A stretch of 64,000 nt of DNA from Martinezella rhizogenes (GCF_007002745.1 NZ_SGNY01000001.1:1-64000), one strand, 5' to 3'. Shown: positions 44,549 through 54,594, counted from the first letter of the stretch. The notes: generated by a model from the letters alone, not told the origin. Made by a program: numbers and translations.

Positions 44549-47452
44549 ATGAGCGACACCGCAGAAAAACTCGACTATTCCGCCACCCTCTATCTGCCGC
44601 AGACGGATTTTCCGATGCGCGCCGGCCTGCCGCAAAAAGAACCGGAAACGGTGAAGCGCTGGCAGGAGATGGGCCTTTACAAGCGCCTGCGCGCCTCCGC
44701 CGCCGGCCGCGAAAAATTCGTGCTGCATGACGGCCCGCCCTATGCCAACGGCAACATCCACATCGGCCACGCGCTGAACAAGATCCTGAAAGACGTCATC
44801 ACCCGCTCGTTCCAGATGCGCGGTTACGACGCCAATTACGTGCCGGGCTGGGATTGCCACGGCCTGCCGATCGAATGGAAGATCGAGGAAGCCTATCGCG
44901 CCAAGGGCAAGAACAAGGACGAGGTTCCGGTCAACGAATTCCGCAAGGAGTGCCGTGAGTTTGCGGCCGGCTGGATCAAGGTGCAGTCGGAAGAGTTCAA
45001 GCGTCTCGGCATCGAGGGCGACTTCGAAAACCCCTACACGACGATGAACTTTCACGCCGAAGCGCGCATCGCCGGCGAGTTGCTGAAAATCGCCCGCACC
45101 GGCCAGCTCTATCGTGGCTCGAAGCCGATCATGTGGTCGGTGGTTGAACGCACGGCGCTGGCGGAAGCCGAAGTCGAATATGCGGATGTCGAGAGCGACA
45201 TGATCTGGGTGAAATTCCCGGTCAAGGATGCGGTTCCCGGTCTTTCCGACGTATCCGTCGTCATCTGGACAACGACGCCGTGGACCATCCCCGGCAACCG
45301 CGCCATCGCGTTTTCTTCGCGGGTCGAATACGGCCTGTTCGAAGTCGAAAGCGCGCAGAACGATTTTGGCCCGCAGCCGGGTGAAAAGCTGATCTTCGCC
45401 AAGAAGCTTGCCGATGAGGCAGCGGCCAAGGCGAAGCTGACCTTCAAGCTTGTTCGCGATGTGAAAACCGAAGAACTGGCCGCCATCACCTGTGCCCATC
45501 CTCTGGCGTCGCTCGGCTACGATTTCCCGGTTCCGCTTCTCGATGGCGATCACGTCACCGATGATGCCGGTACGGGTTTCGTTCACACCGCGCCGAGCCA
45601 TGGCCGTGAGGACTTTGATGTCTGGACCGCGCATCACCGCGAGCTGGAAGCGCGTGGCGTTTCGTCGGCCATCCCGTTCCCGGTTGGCGATGACGGTTTC
45701 TACACCGAAGACGCTCCCGGTTTCGGCCCGTCCGCCGAGGGAGGCGCTGCCCGCGTCATGGATGATAACGGCAAGAAGGGCGATGCCAACGACCGCGTCA
45801 TCAAGGCGCTGATCGCTGCCAATAACCTGTTTGCCCGTGGCCGTCTGAAGCACAGCTATCCGCATAGCTGGCGCTCCAAGAAGCCGGTCATCTTCCGCAA
45901 CACGCCGCAATGGTTCGTCTATATGGACAAGGAACTGGGCGACGGCACGACGCTGCGTTCGCGTTCGCTTGACGCCATCGACCAGACCCGCTTCGTTCCG
46001 GCCTCCGGTCAGAACCGCCTGCGCGCCATGATCGAAGGTCGTCCCGACTGGGTTCTGTCGCGCCAGCGCAGCTGGGGCGTGCCGATCGCCGTTTTCGCCG
46101 ACGAAAAGGGTGAAGTTCTGGTCGATGAAGCCGTCAATGCCCGCATCCTCGAGGCCTTCGAGGCCGAGGGCGCTGACGCCTGGTTCGCTGAAGGCGCCAA
46201 GCAACGGTTCCTCGGTAATGACCACGACCACGACAAGTGGCTGCAGGTCATGGATATCCTCGACGTGTGGTTCGATAGCGGCTGCACCCACACCTTCACG
46301 CTGGAAGACCGCCCGGACATGAAGTGGCCGGCGGACGTCTATCTCGAAGGCTCCGACCAGCATCGCGGCTGGTTCCATTCGTCGCTGCTGGAAAGCTGCG
46401 CGACACGCGGCCGTGCGCCTTACAACGCCGTTGTCACCCATGGTTTCACCATGGATGAGAAGGGCGAGAAGATGTCGAAGTCCAAGGGCAACGTGGTCTC
46501 GCCGCAGGAAGTCATGAAGGACGCCGGCGCCGATATCCTGCGCCTGTGGGTCATGACAACGGACTACTGGGATGACCAGCGCCTCGGCAAGGCCATCATC
46601 CAGACAAATGTCGATGCCTATCGCAAGCTGCGCAACACCATCCGCTGGATGCTCGGCACGCTCGCCCATTATGAGGGCGAGGAGGTCGCCTATGACGATC
46701 TGCCGGAGTTGGAAAAGCTGGTGCTGCACCGCCTGTCCGATCTGGATAAGGTCGTGCGCGAAGGTTATGACGGTTTCGAATTCAAGAAGATCGCCCGCGC
46801 ATTGGTCGATTTCTCGAATGTCGAGCTTTCGGCCTTCTATTTCGACATCCGCAAGGACACGCTTTATTGCGACGCGCCGTCGTCGCTGAAGCGCCGGGCC
46901 TCGCTGTCCGTCATCGCCAAGCTGTTCGACTGCCTCGTGTCCTGGCTGGCGCCCATGCTGCCCTTCACGACGGAAGAAGCGTGGCTGTCGCGTTATCCGG
47001 ATGCGGAATCGGTGCATCTCGTCCAGTTCCCGGCAATCCCGGCGGAATGGAAGAACGAAGCTCTTGAAGCCAAGTGGGACAAGATCCGCAAGGTTCGCAC
47101 GGTCGTGACCGGCGCCCTGGAAGTCGAGCGCCGTGAAAAGCGCATCGGCTCTTCGCTCGAGGCTGCTCCCGTCGTGCACATCGCCGATGCCGATCTTCTG
47201 GCGGCGCTGAAGGGGCAGGATTTCGCCGAAATCTGCATCACCTCGGCCATCTCGGTGGTGGGCGATGAAGGCCCGGCCGATGGCTTCCGTCTGCCGGAAG
47301 TGGCGAAGGTCGTTGTCGAACAGAAGCTGGCGGAAGGTGCAAAATGCGCCCGCTCCTGGCGCATCACCACCGATGTCGGTTCTGATCCGCAATATCCTGA
47401 CGTATCGGCCCGCGATGCCGCGGCGCTGCGCGAGCTTGCCGCCCTGGCATGA
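44549..47452 (+). CDS. ileS: Isoleucyl-tRNA synthetase
   Basis: A 967-residue class I synthetase that charges tRNA-Ile and edits valine. The HIGH motif is '[18 protein letters not shown]' at about residue 65, the editing domain includes '[20 protein letters not shown]' and '[19 protein letters not shown]', and the KMSKS motif is '[20 protein letters not shown]' at about residue 640. The C-terminal zinc-finger region is reduced: '[20 protein letters not shown]' keeps only one of the Cys residues found in E. coli IleS. The start at 44549 is the first good ATG ('[20 protein letters not shown]'). Confidence 0.96.
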   Translation: MSDTAEKLDYSATLYLPQTDFPMRAGLPQKEPETVKRWQEMGLYKRLRASAAGREKFVLHDGPPYANGNIHIGHALNKILKDVITRSFQMRGYDANYVPGWDCHGLPIEWKIEEAYRAKGKNKDEVPVNEFRKECREFAAGWIKVQSEEFKRLGIEGDFENPYTTMNFHAEARIAGELLKIARTGQLYRGSKPIMWSVVERTALAEAEVEYADVESDMIWVKFPVKDAVPGLSDVSVVIWTTTPWTIPGNRAIAFSSRVEYGLFEVESAQNDFGPQPGEKLIFAKKLADEAAAKAKLTFKLVRDVKTEELAAITCAHPLASLGYDFPVPLLDGDHVTDDAGTGFVHTAPSHGREDFDVWTAHHRELEARGVSSAIPFPVGDDGFYTEDAPGFGPSAEGGAARVMDDNGKKGDANDRVIKALIAANNLFARGRLKHSYPHSWRSKKPVIFRNTPQWFVYMDKELGDGTTLRSRSLDAIDQTRFVPASGQNRLRAMIEGRPDWVLSRQRSWGVPIAVFADEKGEVLVDEAVNARILEAFEAEGADAWFAEGAKQRFLGNDHDHDKWLQVMDILDVWFDSGCTHTFTLEDRPDMKWPADVYLEGSDQHRGWFHSSLLESCATRGRAPYNAVVTHGFTMDEKGEKMSKSKGNVVSPQEVMKDAGADILRLWVMTTDYWDDQRLGKAIIQTNVDAYRKLRNTIRWMLGTLAHYEGEEVAYDDLPELEKLVLHRLSDLDKVVREGYDGFEFKKIARALVDFSNVELSAFYFDIRKDTLYCDAPSSLKRRASLSVIAKLFDCLVSWLAPMLPFTTEEAWLSRYPDAESVHLVQFPAIPAEWKNEALEAKWDKIRKVRTVVTGALEVERREKRIGSSLEAAPVVHIADADLLAALKGQDFAEICITSAISVVGDEGPADGFRLPEVAKVVVEQKLAEGAKCARSWRITTDVGSDPQYPDVSARDAAALRELAALA

Positions 47453-47461
47453 TTTCAAGCT

Positions 47462-47507
47462 GCGCATCGTTCTTTTCGAAACCGATTTCGGTTTCGGGCC
47501 GATGCGC
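47462..47507. repeat. Intergenic palindrome after ileS
   Basis: Outer arms 'gcgcatcg' and 'cgatgcgc' enclose a second palindrome 'gaaaccgatttcggtttc'. Such nested palindromes with a 'gatttcggtttcgggc' core are frequent in rhizobial intergenic DNA. It lacks a T tail, so it is more likely a repeat or mRNA 3'-end structure than a classical terminator. Confidence 0.6.
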
Positions 47508-47650
47508 GAGGAAAATAACCGGATGAATTGCGCTTTGCCTCTTCATCCGGTACACCTGCCTGAAAATGGCCGGATTTGCACGGCAATGCGGGCTGCTGCC
47601 TGCCGAAAGACGATGTCTGGCAAAGTGGGACGGACGGCTGGAAGGGTTCG

Positions 47651-48295
47651 ATGAATATGATGCAGGGTAATGCGCAGGGTTTGGGCATGTTTCGCACGGT
47701 TGTTGGCATCACCGCTATAGGCGTGTTGCTCGGCGCCTGCACCAGCCCGACCTACGGTACAGGTAAGACGGCGGCGGAACAGCTTGTCGACGATCTCGGC
47801 AACGCGACCTCGATCACCGGCAACGACCAGGAAAAGCGCAACCTTAAATACAGCCCGCGCCCCGGCCTCGTTGTTCCGGCCCAGTCCCGTGCCGAACAGC
47901 TGGCCTCGCCGCAGCAGAACATGGCCAACCGCGAATCCAATCCGCAATGGGTCGAATCGCCGGAAGAAACCCGCGAACGCCTGCGCGACGAAGCGGATGC
48001 CAACAAGAACAACCCGCATTACCGCTCGCCACTGCTTGCCGGCAACGGCACGGCCGGTCAGATGACCGAAAGCCAGAAGTGGGAAGCCTTCCGCAAGGCC
48101 AAGGCCGACGCTCAGGGTGGCTCTGTCGTCAACGCCCAGCGCCGGTTCCTCACCGATCCGCCGGCTGAATATCGCAGTGTTCCGCAGGATCAGCTGACCG
48201 ATCTTGGCGAGCCGGAACAGAAGAAGGAAAAGCGCCGCAAGAAAGAAGCGGCCGTGGCAAACACCGGCAAGAGCTGGTGGAACCCTTTCCAGTAA
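47651..48295 (+). CDS. Lipoprotein of unknown function
   Basis: A 214-residue protein with a lipoprotein signal peptide: hydrophobic stretch 'RTVVGITAIGVLLGAC', where LGAC is the lipobox and Cys about residue 33. The mature chain is polar and probably mostly disordered ('RPGLVVPAQSRAEQLASPQQ', 'SPEETRERLRDEADANKNNP') with a Lys-rich segment before the end 'NTGKSWWNPFQ'. The conserved-looking 'GKTAAEQLVDDLGNATSI' follows the lipid anchor. The start at 47651 is chosen among three close ATGs. I do not recognise a functional family. Confidence 0.78.
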   Translation: MNMMQGNAQGLGMFRTVVGITAIGVLLGACTSPTYGTGKTAAEQLVDDLGNATSITGNDQEKRNLKYSPRPGLVVPAQSRAEQLASPQQNMANRESNPQWVESPEETRERLRDEADANKNNPHYRSPLLAGNGTAGQMTESQKWEAFRKAKADAQGGSVVNAQRRFLTDPPAEYRSVPQDQLTDLGEPEQKKEKRRKKEAAVANTGKSWWNPFQ

Positions 48296-48357
48296 AAACT
48301 GGCCAGTAAAAAAACGGCTGATGGCTGGCGGGGAGTTTTGTCTTTCCCGCTCGCCGC

Positions 48358-48816
48358 TTACTCCTCGAGACGTTTGTCGCGAAAGAACTGCCGCAGAATG
48401 TCAGCACTTTCGCTTTCCGCCAGTCCCGAATAAACATCCGGCGCATGGTGGCATGTCGGCTGGCTGAAGAAGCGCACGCCACTCTCCACCGCGCCGCCCT
48501 TCGGGTCCTGCGCGCCGTAATAGAGACGGCGAATGCGAGCAAATGAGATCGCCGCCGCGCACATGGTGCAGGGCTCCAGCGTTACGTAAAGATCGGCACC
48601 GGGCAGGCGTTCCTGTCCCAGCGCCTCGCATGCCATGCGGATCACGGCGATTTCGGCGTGCGCCGTCACATCGTTCAATTCACGGGTGCGATTGCCGGAA
48701 CTGGCAATGACCCGGCCGTCCAGAACCAGTACGGCACCGATCGGAACCTCCTGCCGCTCAGCCGCGGCACGGGCTTCCGAAAGCGCCAGTTCCATGAAAT
48801 GCGTCCTTTCGGCCAT
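48358..48816 (-). CDS. tadA: tRNA adenosine(34) deaminase TadA
   Basis: A 152-residue zinc-dependent deaminase that converts A34 to inosine in tRNA-Arg(ACG). Zinc and catalytic residues are visible in 'NDVTAHAEIAVIRMACEALG' (HAE at about residue 53) and 'YVTLEPCTMCAAAISFARIR' (PCxxC at about 83). It is essential in most bacteria. It is divergent from the pseudouridine synthase gene, 71 bases away. Confidence 0.95.
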   Translation of the reverse strand: MAERTHFMELALSEARAAAERQEVPIGAVLVLDGRVIASSGNRTRELNDVTAHAEIAVIRMACEALGQERLPGADLYVTLEPCTMCAAAISFARIRRLYYGAQDPKGGAVESGVRFFSQPTCHHAPDVYSGLAESESADILRQFFRDKRLEE

Positions 48817-48887
48817 TGCGTTTCAATTTCCTCTTAACCCTTGTGCTTGGACCTGATAGGACAGCCCAAACAACAGGCAAACAGCAA

Positions 48888-50891
48888 ATGACTTTTAAAG
48901 ACAAGCCGAAGCGTGACGGCGGCAAGACATTTAGCCGCGACAACAAGCCGAAAGGCCCCGGCAAACCCGCTGCAGAGCGCGAAAAGAAACCGGCGGAAGC
49001 CAAGGCTGCGCCGGCGCAGGAAGCCGTCCTCGGCACCAAGCCCGAGCGTATTTCCAAGATCATGGCGCGCGCTGGCGTTGCTTCGCGCCGCGATGTTGAG
49101 CGCATGATCATGGAAGGCCGCGTGTCGCTGAACGGCGTCAAGCTGGATAGCCCGGTGGTCAACGCCACGCTTTCGGACAAGATCGAAGTGGACGGCATGC
49201 CGATTCGCGGTGCCGAGCGCACGCGCCTGTGGCTTTACCACAAGCCCGCCGGCCTGGTGACGACCAACTCCGACCCAGAAGGTCGCCCGACCGTTTTCGA
49301 CAATCTGCCGGGTGAATTGCCGCGCGTGCTCTCCATCGGCCGTCTCGATATCAACACCGAAGGCCTGCTGCTGCTGACCAATGACGGCGGCCTTTCCCGG
49401 GTGCTGGAATTGCCGACCACCGGCTGGCTGCGCCGTTACCGCGTGCGCGCCCATGGTGAGGTCGATCAGGCCGCACTCGACAAGCTGAAGGACGGCATCG
49501 CCGTCGACGGTGTGCTTTATGGCGCGATCGACGCGACGCTCGACCGTACCCAGGGCCACAATGTCTGGATCACCATGGGTCTGCGCGAAGGCAAGAACCG
49601 CGAAATCAAGAACGTGCTCGGCGCGCTTGGTCTCGAGGTCAACCGCCTGATCCGTATCTCCTATGGTCCGTTCCAGCTTGGTGATCTGCCCGAGGGCAAG
49701 GTGCTGGAAGTGCGCGGACGCATGCTGCGCGATCAGCTCGGCCCGCGCCTGATCGAAGAGGCCGGTGCCAATTTCGACGCGCCGATCTACAATACATCCG
49801 CTGATGACGAGGACGAAGCTCCGGCCAAACGCGCCAAGTCCGAATGGGCAAAGAGCGATGCGCCGGAAGGCAGGCCGCGTTTCGACAAGGCAGCCGGAAA
49901 GCCGGAAGACCGCCGCGAAAAGGCGCTCGGACGTCTGGACACCAAACGTGGCGACAAGCCTGCGGGCAAGTTCGGCGCAAAGCCTGCCGGGAAATTCGGT
50001 GGCAAGGGCCGCAACGAGGATGATGGCGAAGAGCGCCGCAGCCCCCGCCAGCCGGCGGGCACGAACCGGACGGCCAATGTCTGGATGGCGCCCGGCGCAA
50101 GGCCAACGCGTGACGGCAAGGAGCGCAAGTCGTCCGCCCGTGCCGAAGCCGAAAACCTGTTCAAGAAGCCGTCCGCCCAGGAAGAGGCGCGTCGCAGCGT
50201 CGTGCGCCATGCCGACGACGAAGGTGAATGGATCCGCTCCGAACCCACCCGTGAGGATGATCGTGGCCACGGCCGCGGCGAACGCCCGGCACGCGGTGAA
50301 AAGAGCTTTGGCGATCGCGGTGGACGCGGCGGCAAACCCTTTGGTGGTAAACCATCCGGCGACCGGCCTTTCCGGGATCGCCCCCGCGAAGATGGCGACC
50401 GCCCGCGTGGCGAGCGCCCGGCGCGCAGCGGCGCAAAGAGCTTCGGTGATCGTCCCGCGCGCGGCGACAAGCCCTTCGGTGACCGTCCGTTCCGCGACCG
50501 GCCCCGCGAAGATGGTGATCGCCCACGCAGCGACCGTCCGCGTGGCGAGAAGAGTTTTGGTGATCGTACGGCGCGTGGTGAAAAGCCATTCAGCGAACGT
50601 CCGTTCCGTGACAAGCCGCGCGAAGAGGGGGATCGTTCCGGCAGCGATCGTCCACGCGGCGAGCGACCTTTCGGCGACAAGCCGCGTGGCGGAAAGCCGG
50701 GCGGCAGGCCCGCATCGGGCAAGCCGTCCTTCGGCAAATCGGGCGAGCGTGGCGAACGTTCGGGTTTTTCGGGTAAAGGTAAAGGCCCCGGTGGTAATGG
50801 CCCCGGCGGCGGCAAGCCGGGTGGCAAAGGCCCGGGTGGCAAACCTTCTGGTGGCAGGGGAATGACACGTAATGCGGATCGTAGGCGGTGA
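48888..50891 (+). CDS. 23S rRNA pseudouridine synthase (RluB-type) with a very long disordered tail
   Basis: A 667-residue protein. The first 290 residues are a normal RluB/RsuA-family enzyme: S4 domain ('ERISKIMARAGVASRRDVER'), then the synthase core with the catalytic Asp in 'SIGRLDINTEGLLLLTNDGG' at about residue 150 and 'GLREGKNREIKNVLGALGLE'. After it comes a tail of about 375 residues made of imperfect R/G/D/K/P/F repeats such as 'DRPFRDRPREDGDRPRGERP' and ending in a Gly/Lys-rich run. The tail is highly basic and surely disordered, likely RNA-binding. The start at 48888 fits the family better than the ATG at 48816. It overlaps rsmD by 20 bases. Confidence 0.9.
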   Translation: MTFKDKPKRDGGKTFSRDNKPKGPGKPAAEREKKPAEAKAAPAQEAVLGTKPERISKIMARAGVASRRDVERMIMEGRVSLNGVKLDSPVVNATLSDKIEVDGMPIRGAERTRLWLYHKPAGLVTTNSDPEGRPTVFDNLPGELPRVLSIGRLDINTEGLLLLTNDGGLSRVLELPTTGWLRRYRVRAHGEVDQAALDKLKDGIAVDGVLYGAIDATLDRTQGHNVWITMGLREGKNREIKNVLGALGLEVNRLIRISYGPFQLGDLPEGKVLEVRGRMLRDQLGPRLIEEAGANFDAPIYNTSADDEDEAPAKRAKSEWAKSDAPEGRPRFDKAAGKPEDRREKALGRLDTKRGDKPAGKFGAKPAGKFGGKGRNEDDGEERRSPRQPAGTNRTANVWMAPGARPTRDGKERKSSARAEAENLFKKPSAQEEARRSVVRHADDEGEWIRSEPTREDDRGHGRGERPARGEKSFGDRGGRGGKPFGGKPSGDRPFRDRPREDGDRPRGERPARSGAKSFGDRPARGDKPFGDRPFRDRPREDGDRPRSDRPRGEKSFGDRTARGEKPFSERPFRDKPREEGDRSGSDRPRGERPFGDKPRGGKPGGRPASGKPSFGKSGERGERSGFSGKGKGPGGNGPGGGKPGGKGPGGKPSGGRGMTRNADRRR

Positions 50892-51429
50892 GTTCCGCGG
50901 CCGGAATCTGGCCGCGCCGAAAACAAATTCCATTCGTCCGACCATCGACAGGACGCGGGAAAGCCTCTTCAACATTCTGAGCCATGCCTATCCGGAAAGT
51001 CTTGACGGTACGCGCGTTCTGGATGTTTTCGCCGGAACCGGGGCGGTTGGGCTGGAAGCCCTGTCGCGCGGCTGTCGTGTGGCGCTCTTCGTCGAAAATG
51101 GCGTCGAGGGCAGGGGGCTGCTCTGGGAGAACATCGATGCGCTGGGGCTGCACGGCCGTGCCCGCATCCTGCGGCGTGACGCCACCAAGCTGGGCGGCGT
51201 CAACAATATCGAGCCCTTCGATCTGCTCTTCGCCGATCCGCCCTATGGGCAGGGCCATGGCGAAAAGGCTTTTGCCGCAGCCCACGCCGGCGGCTGGCTG
51301 ACACCCGGCGCGCTCGCCATTCTGGAAGAGCGCGGCGATGTTGCAATAACCGTCGATGCGGCGTTCAAACTGCTCGAAAGCCGTATCTTCGGCGACACGA
51401 AAATGCATTTCTACCGCTACGAACCCTGA
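50872..51429 (+). CDS. rsmD: 16S rRNA (guanine966-N2)-methyltransferase RsmD
   Basis: A 185-residue SAM-dependent methyltransferase for G966 of 16S rRNA. 'MRIVGGEFRGRNLAAPKTNS' is the typical N-terminus; 'RVLDVFAGTGAVGLEALSRG' is motif I at about residue 47, and 'DLLFADPPYGQGHGEKAF' contains the catalytic DPPY at about residue 121. The gene overlaps the upstream pseudouridine synthase by 20 bases, suggesting coupled translation of two rRNA-modifying enzymes. Confidence 0.95.
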   Translation: MRIVGGEFRGRNLAAPKTNSIRPTIDRTRESLFNILSHAYPESLDGTRVLDVFAGTGAVGLEALSRGCRVALFVENGVEGRGLLWENIDALGLHGRARILRRDATKLGGVNNIEPFDLLFADPPYGQGHGEKAFAAAHAGGWLTPGALAILEERGDVAITVDAAFKLLESRIFGDTKMHFYRYEP

Positions 51430-51515
51430 CGGGAAGGCCTTCCCGTCACGCCACGGTCTTGTCTTGTTTGCGCAATAGGCAGGATTTTTTCTGCGAAAAG
51501 AATTTGGGTATTCGC

Positions 51516-52442
51516 ATGGAGCAGGGTGTAAACGAAAGCGTCACGATCGTGCGTGCCGGGGAAGATGTCCTAGAAGGCGCCGGCGCGGGTGGCCATGAGC
51601 CGACATTCGGACTGGCGCTCGGCGGCGGTGGCGCGCGCGGTATCTGCCACATCAACGTCGTCGAGGCCTTCGACGAACTCGGCATCCAGCCGGTAGCACT
51701 CTCCGGCTCCTCCATCGGCTCCATCATCGGCGCGGGCATGGCGGCCGGTATGAGCGGCCGGGAAATCCGCGAATACACCCTCGAACTCATGGGGCGCAAA
51801 GGCTCGGTGGCAAACCGTCTCTGGAGCCTCGGCCCGGCATCGATGCGCCATGCGGTCGATGGTTTTCGCCTCGGGCAGTTCAATCTCGAACTCATTCTGC
51901 ACGCCTTGATGCCGCAGGCCCTGCCGAAGGACTTTTCGGAGCTTGCCATCCCGCTGAAGGTGATAACGACAGATTATTACGCCCAGACCGAAGTGGTGGT
52001 GGAAACCGGCGAGATCATTCAGGCGCTGGCGGCTTCCGCCGCTATTCCGGCGTTGTTCATGCCGGTGCGTATCGATGGCCGCATCATGATCGATGGCGGC
52101 ATCTTCAATCCTGTCCCCTATGAACATCTGCTGGATAAGGCCGATATCGTCATCGGCGTCGATGTGGTTGGCGGCCCGGAAGGAGACGGCACCACCATGC
52201 CGAACCGTCTGGACAGCCTGTTCGGCGCCAGCCAGTTGATGATGCAGGCGGCGATTGCCTTGAAACTCAGATTACGCCCACCCCACATCTTCCTGCGTCC
52301 GCCCGTCCACCGTTTCGGCGTGCTGGATTTCCTGAAGTCCGAAGAGGTTCTGAATGCCTCCGCCAGCATCAAGGACGATCTGAAACGGCAGATCGAAATG
52401 CAGGTGGAGCTGTTTCATCGCGGGCAGGGCGTGGAGGCCTGA
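51516..52442 (+). CDS. Patatin-like phospholipase family protein
   Basis: A 308-residue patatin/RssA-like serine hydrolase. The oxyanion hole motif 'ALGGGGARGICHINVVEAFD' is at about residue 33, the nucleophile elbow GxSxG in 'ALSGSSIGSIIGAGMAAGMS' at about 63, and the catalytic Asp in 'IMIDGGIFNPVPYE' at about 192. No signal peptide is seen, so it is probably cytoplasmic or peripheral. The start at 51516 is preferred over an earlier ATG at 51459. The substrate is unknown; family members hydrolyse phospholipids or related acyl esters. Confidence 0.9.
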   Translation: MEQGVNESVTIVRAGEDVLEGAGAGGHEPTFGLALGGGGARGICHINVVEAFDELGIQPVALSGSSIGSIIGAGMAAGMSGREIREYTLELMGRKGSVANRLWSLGPASMRHAVDGFRLGQFNLELILHALMPQALPKDFSELAIPLKVITTDYYAQTEVVVETGEIIQALAASAAIPALFMPVRIDGRIMIDGGIFNPVPYEHLLDKADIVIGVDVVGGPEGDGTTMPNRLDSLFGASQLMMQAAIALKLRLRPPHIFLRPPVHRFGVLDFLKSEEVLNASASIKDDLKRQIEMQVELFHRGQGVEA

Positions 52443-52485
52443 GCGCTACGCCGTGAGTATTCGGGAGCGAGCGGGTGCCACGTAT

Positions 52486-52607
52486 TTCTTCTCCCCGCCG
52501 GGGAGAAGGTGGCCCGAAGGGTCGGATGAGGGGGGCTAGCTCGCCGAATATCTCGACCCTTGCCCCTCATCCCGCTGCCGCGGTCTTCTCCCCGGCGGGG
52601 AGAAGAA
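52486..52607. repeat. Family B long inverted repeat between convergent genes
   Basis: Outer arms 'ttctccccgccggggagaag' and 'cttctccccggcggggagaa', inner arms 'gtcggatgagggg' and 'cccctcatcc'. The whole can fold into a single long hairpin and sits between the convergent patatin and antiporter genes, where it could act in transcript ending. Confidence 0.75.
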
Positions 52608-52645
52608 ACAAGCGGCGCGCTCCCCGTCACTGGCTTGAAGCGGAA

Positions 52646-54478
52646 TCACAGCGACACTTCCGTCTCGCTGTCCTCCAAATCCTCTTCTTCCTCTTCGCGT
52701 TTCTCCGCCTTGTTCTTCGGCTTCATCAGCGGCTCCGGTTTCACCTCGCGCACCGGCTTGTTGTGCAGCATCTGCCGGCCGGCAGCGAGGCCCTCCACGG
52801 CTTGAAGCTGCAGCCGCTCCTCGTCACGTTCGCGAATATCGTCGGAGATCGCCAGCGCCCGCTCGCCGTCCATATCCAGCCCCTCCAGAATACGCCGCCC
52901 GAATAGCAGGCCGGATTCCAGCGTCTCGCGCAGTTCATATTCCACGCCCTTTTTCCTGAGATCGAGGGAGTGCACGCGATCATAAGAGCGGGCATAGATG
53001 CGCACGCTTGGAAATTCCGACTGGATCATGTCGATGATGCGGTCGGTCACTTCCTTCTTGTGGGTGCAGACTGCCACCAGATCGGCCCGTTCGATGCCGG
53101 CGGCGATCAGCACATCCTTGCGGGTGCCGTCGCCGAAAAAGATGCGGAAACCGAAACGTGCGGCCTGACGCACGCGATCGGCGGAACTGTCGATGACCGT
53201 GACGTCGCGCCCGCCGGCGAGAAGGATCTGCGAGGCGATCTGGCCGAAGCGTGAAAAGCCGATCATCAGCACATCCGCGCCAGCCCCGTCGAAATCTTCG
53301 TCCAGCGTGTCTTCGGCGGCGTCCTCCGCCGTCAACCGGCGCGATATCACCGCCAGAAGCGGCGTCAGCGCCATGGAAAGCGTGACGACGGCGACGAGGA
53401 TCGAGGCGGTCGCCTGTGGAAACAGTCCGGAAGCCGCGGCCGTGGTGAAGAGCACGAAACCGAATTCGCCGCCCTGCGCCAAAAGCAGTGCGATACGGCT
53501 CGATGCGTAACGCGAAGAGCCGGCAATGCGGCAAAGGCTGTAGATCACCGCCGCCTTGACCGCCATCATTGCCGGCACGGCGATCAGGATGAGGACAATA
53601 TGCTCATAGACGATGTTGACATGCAGCGACATGCCGACTGCCATGAAGAACAGCGCCAGCAACAGCCCGCGAAACGGCTCGATATCGGCTTCCAGCTCAT
53701 GCCGGTAGGAGGATTCCGACAGCATCAGTCCCGCCAGCAGCGCCCCCATGCCCATGGAAAGCCCGACAGCTTCCATGATGGCGGCAGCGCCGATGACAAC
53801 GAAGAGCGCCGCCGCGATCATCACTTCGCGCGCACCCGTGCGGGCGATGATCTGGAACATCGGTGTCAGCAGGAAGCGCCCCGCCAGCACCATGCCGGCC
53901 ACCGCAACGACCGAGGCGACGAGATCGTAAACCATCGAGTCCGACGCGACATCCGGCCGGTTGGAAAGAATGGTGACGAGGGCGAGAAGCGGCACGATGG
54001 CGAGATCCTGAAACAGCAGGATCGAAAACGAGCGGTTGCCGTGCCGCGTGTTCATGTCGCCGTCGTCTTCGAGGATTTGCAGCGCAAAGGCGGTGGAGGA
54101 AAGCGCAAGGCCGAAACCGGCGACAAGGCTGCCGCGCGCATCGATCAGCCCCGCCCACCAGGCAATCGCCGCCAGCACGCTGCCCGTCACCAGCACCTGC
54201 GCCAGCCCGAGGCCTAAAATATCGCGGCGCATCTGCCAGATACGCGATGGTTTCAGTTCCAGACCGATGATGAACAGCAGGAAAACCACGCCCAGTTCCG
54301 AGACATTGAAGATGTCCTTCGCATCCGTGACGAGATGCAGGAACGGTCCGATGATGATGCCGGCCACCAGATAGCCGAGCACGGTGCCAAGGCCGAGCTT
54401 GCGGAAAATCGAGGCCGCGATGACCGCTCCGGCCAGAAGCAGCAAGGGTTCGGAAAAGAGAGCGTCGTGCTCGGTCAT
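52646..54478 (-). CDS. CPA2 family monovalent cation:proton antiporter with TrkA-N domain
   Basis: A 610-residue inner-membrane protein of the KefB/KefC/YbaL type. About twelve hydrophobic segments come first ('GTVLGYLVAGIIIGPFLHLV', 'LGVVFLLFIIGLELKPSRIW', 'GFGLALSSTAFALQILEDDG'). A cytoplasmic NAD-binding RCK/TrkA-N domain follows at about residues 400-530 ('VLMIGFSRFGQIASQILLAG', 'FGDGTRKDVLIAAGIERADL'). The tail is charged ('KNKAEKREEEEEDLEDSETE'). KefB-like proteins release K+ in exchange for H+ under electrophile stress; the ion here is inferred. The start at 54478 ('MTEHDALFSEPLLLLAGAVI') replaces a longer upstream frame. Confidence 0.92.
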   Translation of the reverse strand: MTEHDALFSEPLLLLAGAVIAASIFRKLGLGTVLGYLVAGIIIGPFLHLVTDAKDIFNVSELGVVFLLFIIGLELKPSRIWQMRRDILGLGLAQVLVTGSVLAAIAWWAGLIDARGSLVAGFGLALSSTAFALQILEDDGDMNTRHGNRSFSILLFQDLAIVPLLALVTILSNRPDVASDSMVYDLVASVVAVAGMVLAGRFLLTPMFQIIARTGAREVMIAAALFVVIGAAAIMEAVGLSMGMGALLAGLMLSESSYRHELEADIEPFRGLLLALFFMAVGMSLHVNIVYEHIVLILIAVPAMMAVKAAVIYSLCRIAGSSRYASSRIALLLAQGGEFGFVLFTTAAASGLFPQATASILVAVVTLSMALTPLLAVISRRLTAEDAAEDTLDEDFDGAGADVLMIGFSRFGQIASQILLAGGRDVTVIDSSADRVRQAARFGFRIFFGDGTRKDVLIAAGIERADLVAVCTHKKEVTDRIIDMIQSEFPSVRIYARSYDRVHSLDLRKKGVEYELRETLESGLLFGRRILEGLDMDGERALAISDDIRERDEERLQLQAVEGLAAGRQMLHNKPVREVKPEPLMKPKNKAEKREEEEEDLEDSETEVSL

Positions 54479-54594
54479 GCGGGCGGACTTTCGAATATGG
54501 TGGCGACAGAGCCTTGCCGATGGAGAAAGCGGCGTTTCGCCCTTGATGCGGGGTTGCTGGCACAATAAATGGAACAGGAATGAAAGGCCAACTC

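Noticed and set aside
44387..47467. 1026-codon open frame on the minus strand opposite ileS
   Set aside because: It mirrors the ileS codon pattern and gives a low-complexity Arg/Asp/His-rich translation with no family character. Such frames are common opposite GC-rich genes.
50161..50891. CRISPR-like periodic repeats in the pseudouridine synthase tail
   Set aside because: The repeats are imperfect, in frame and translated; there are no constant repeats separated by unique spacers and no cas genes.
48834..50975. 713-codon open frame opposite the pseudouridine synthase
   Set aside because: It is produced by the biased R/G/D/K codons of the repeat tail on the other strand, is compositionally odd (Ala/Thr/Arg runs), and has no start or ribosome site of its own.
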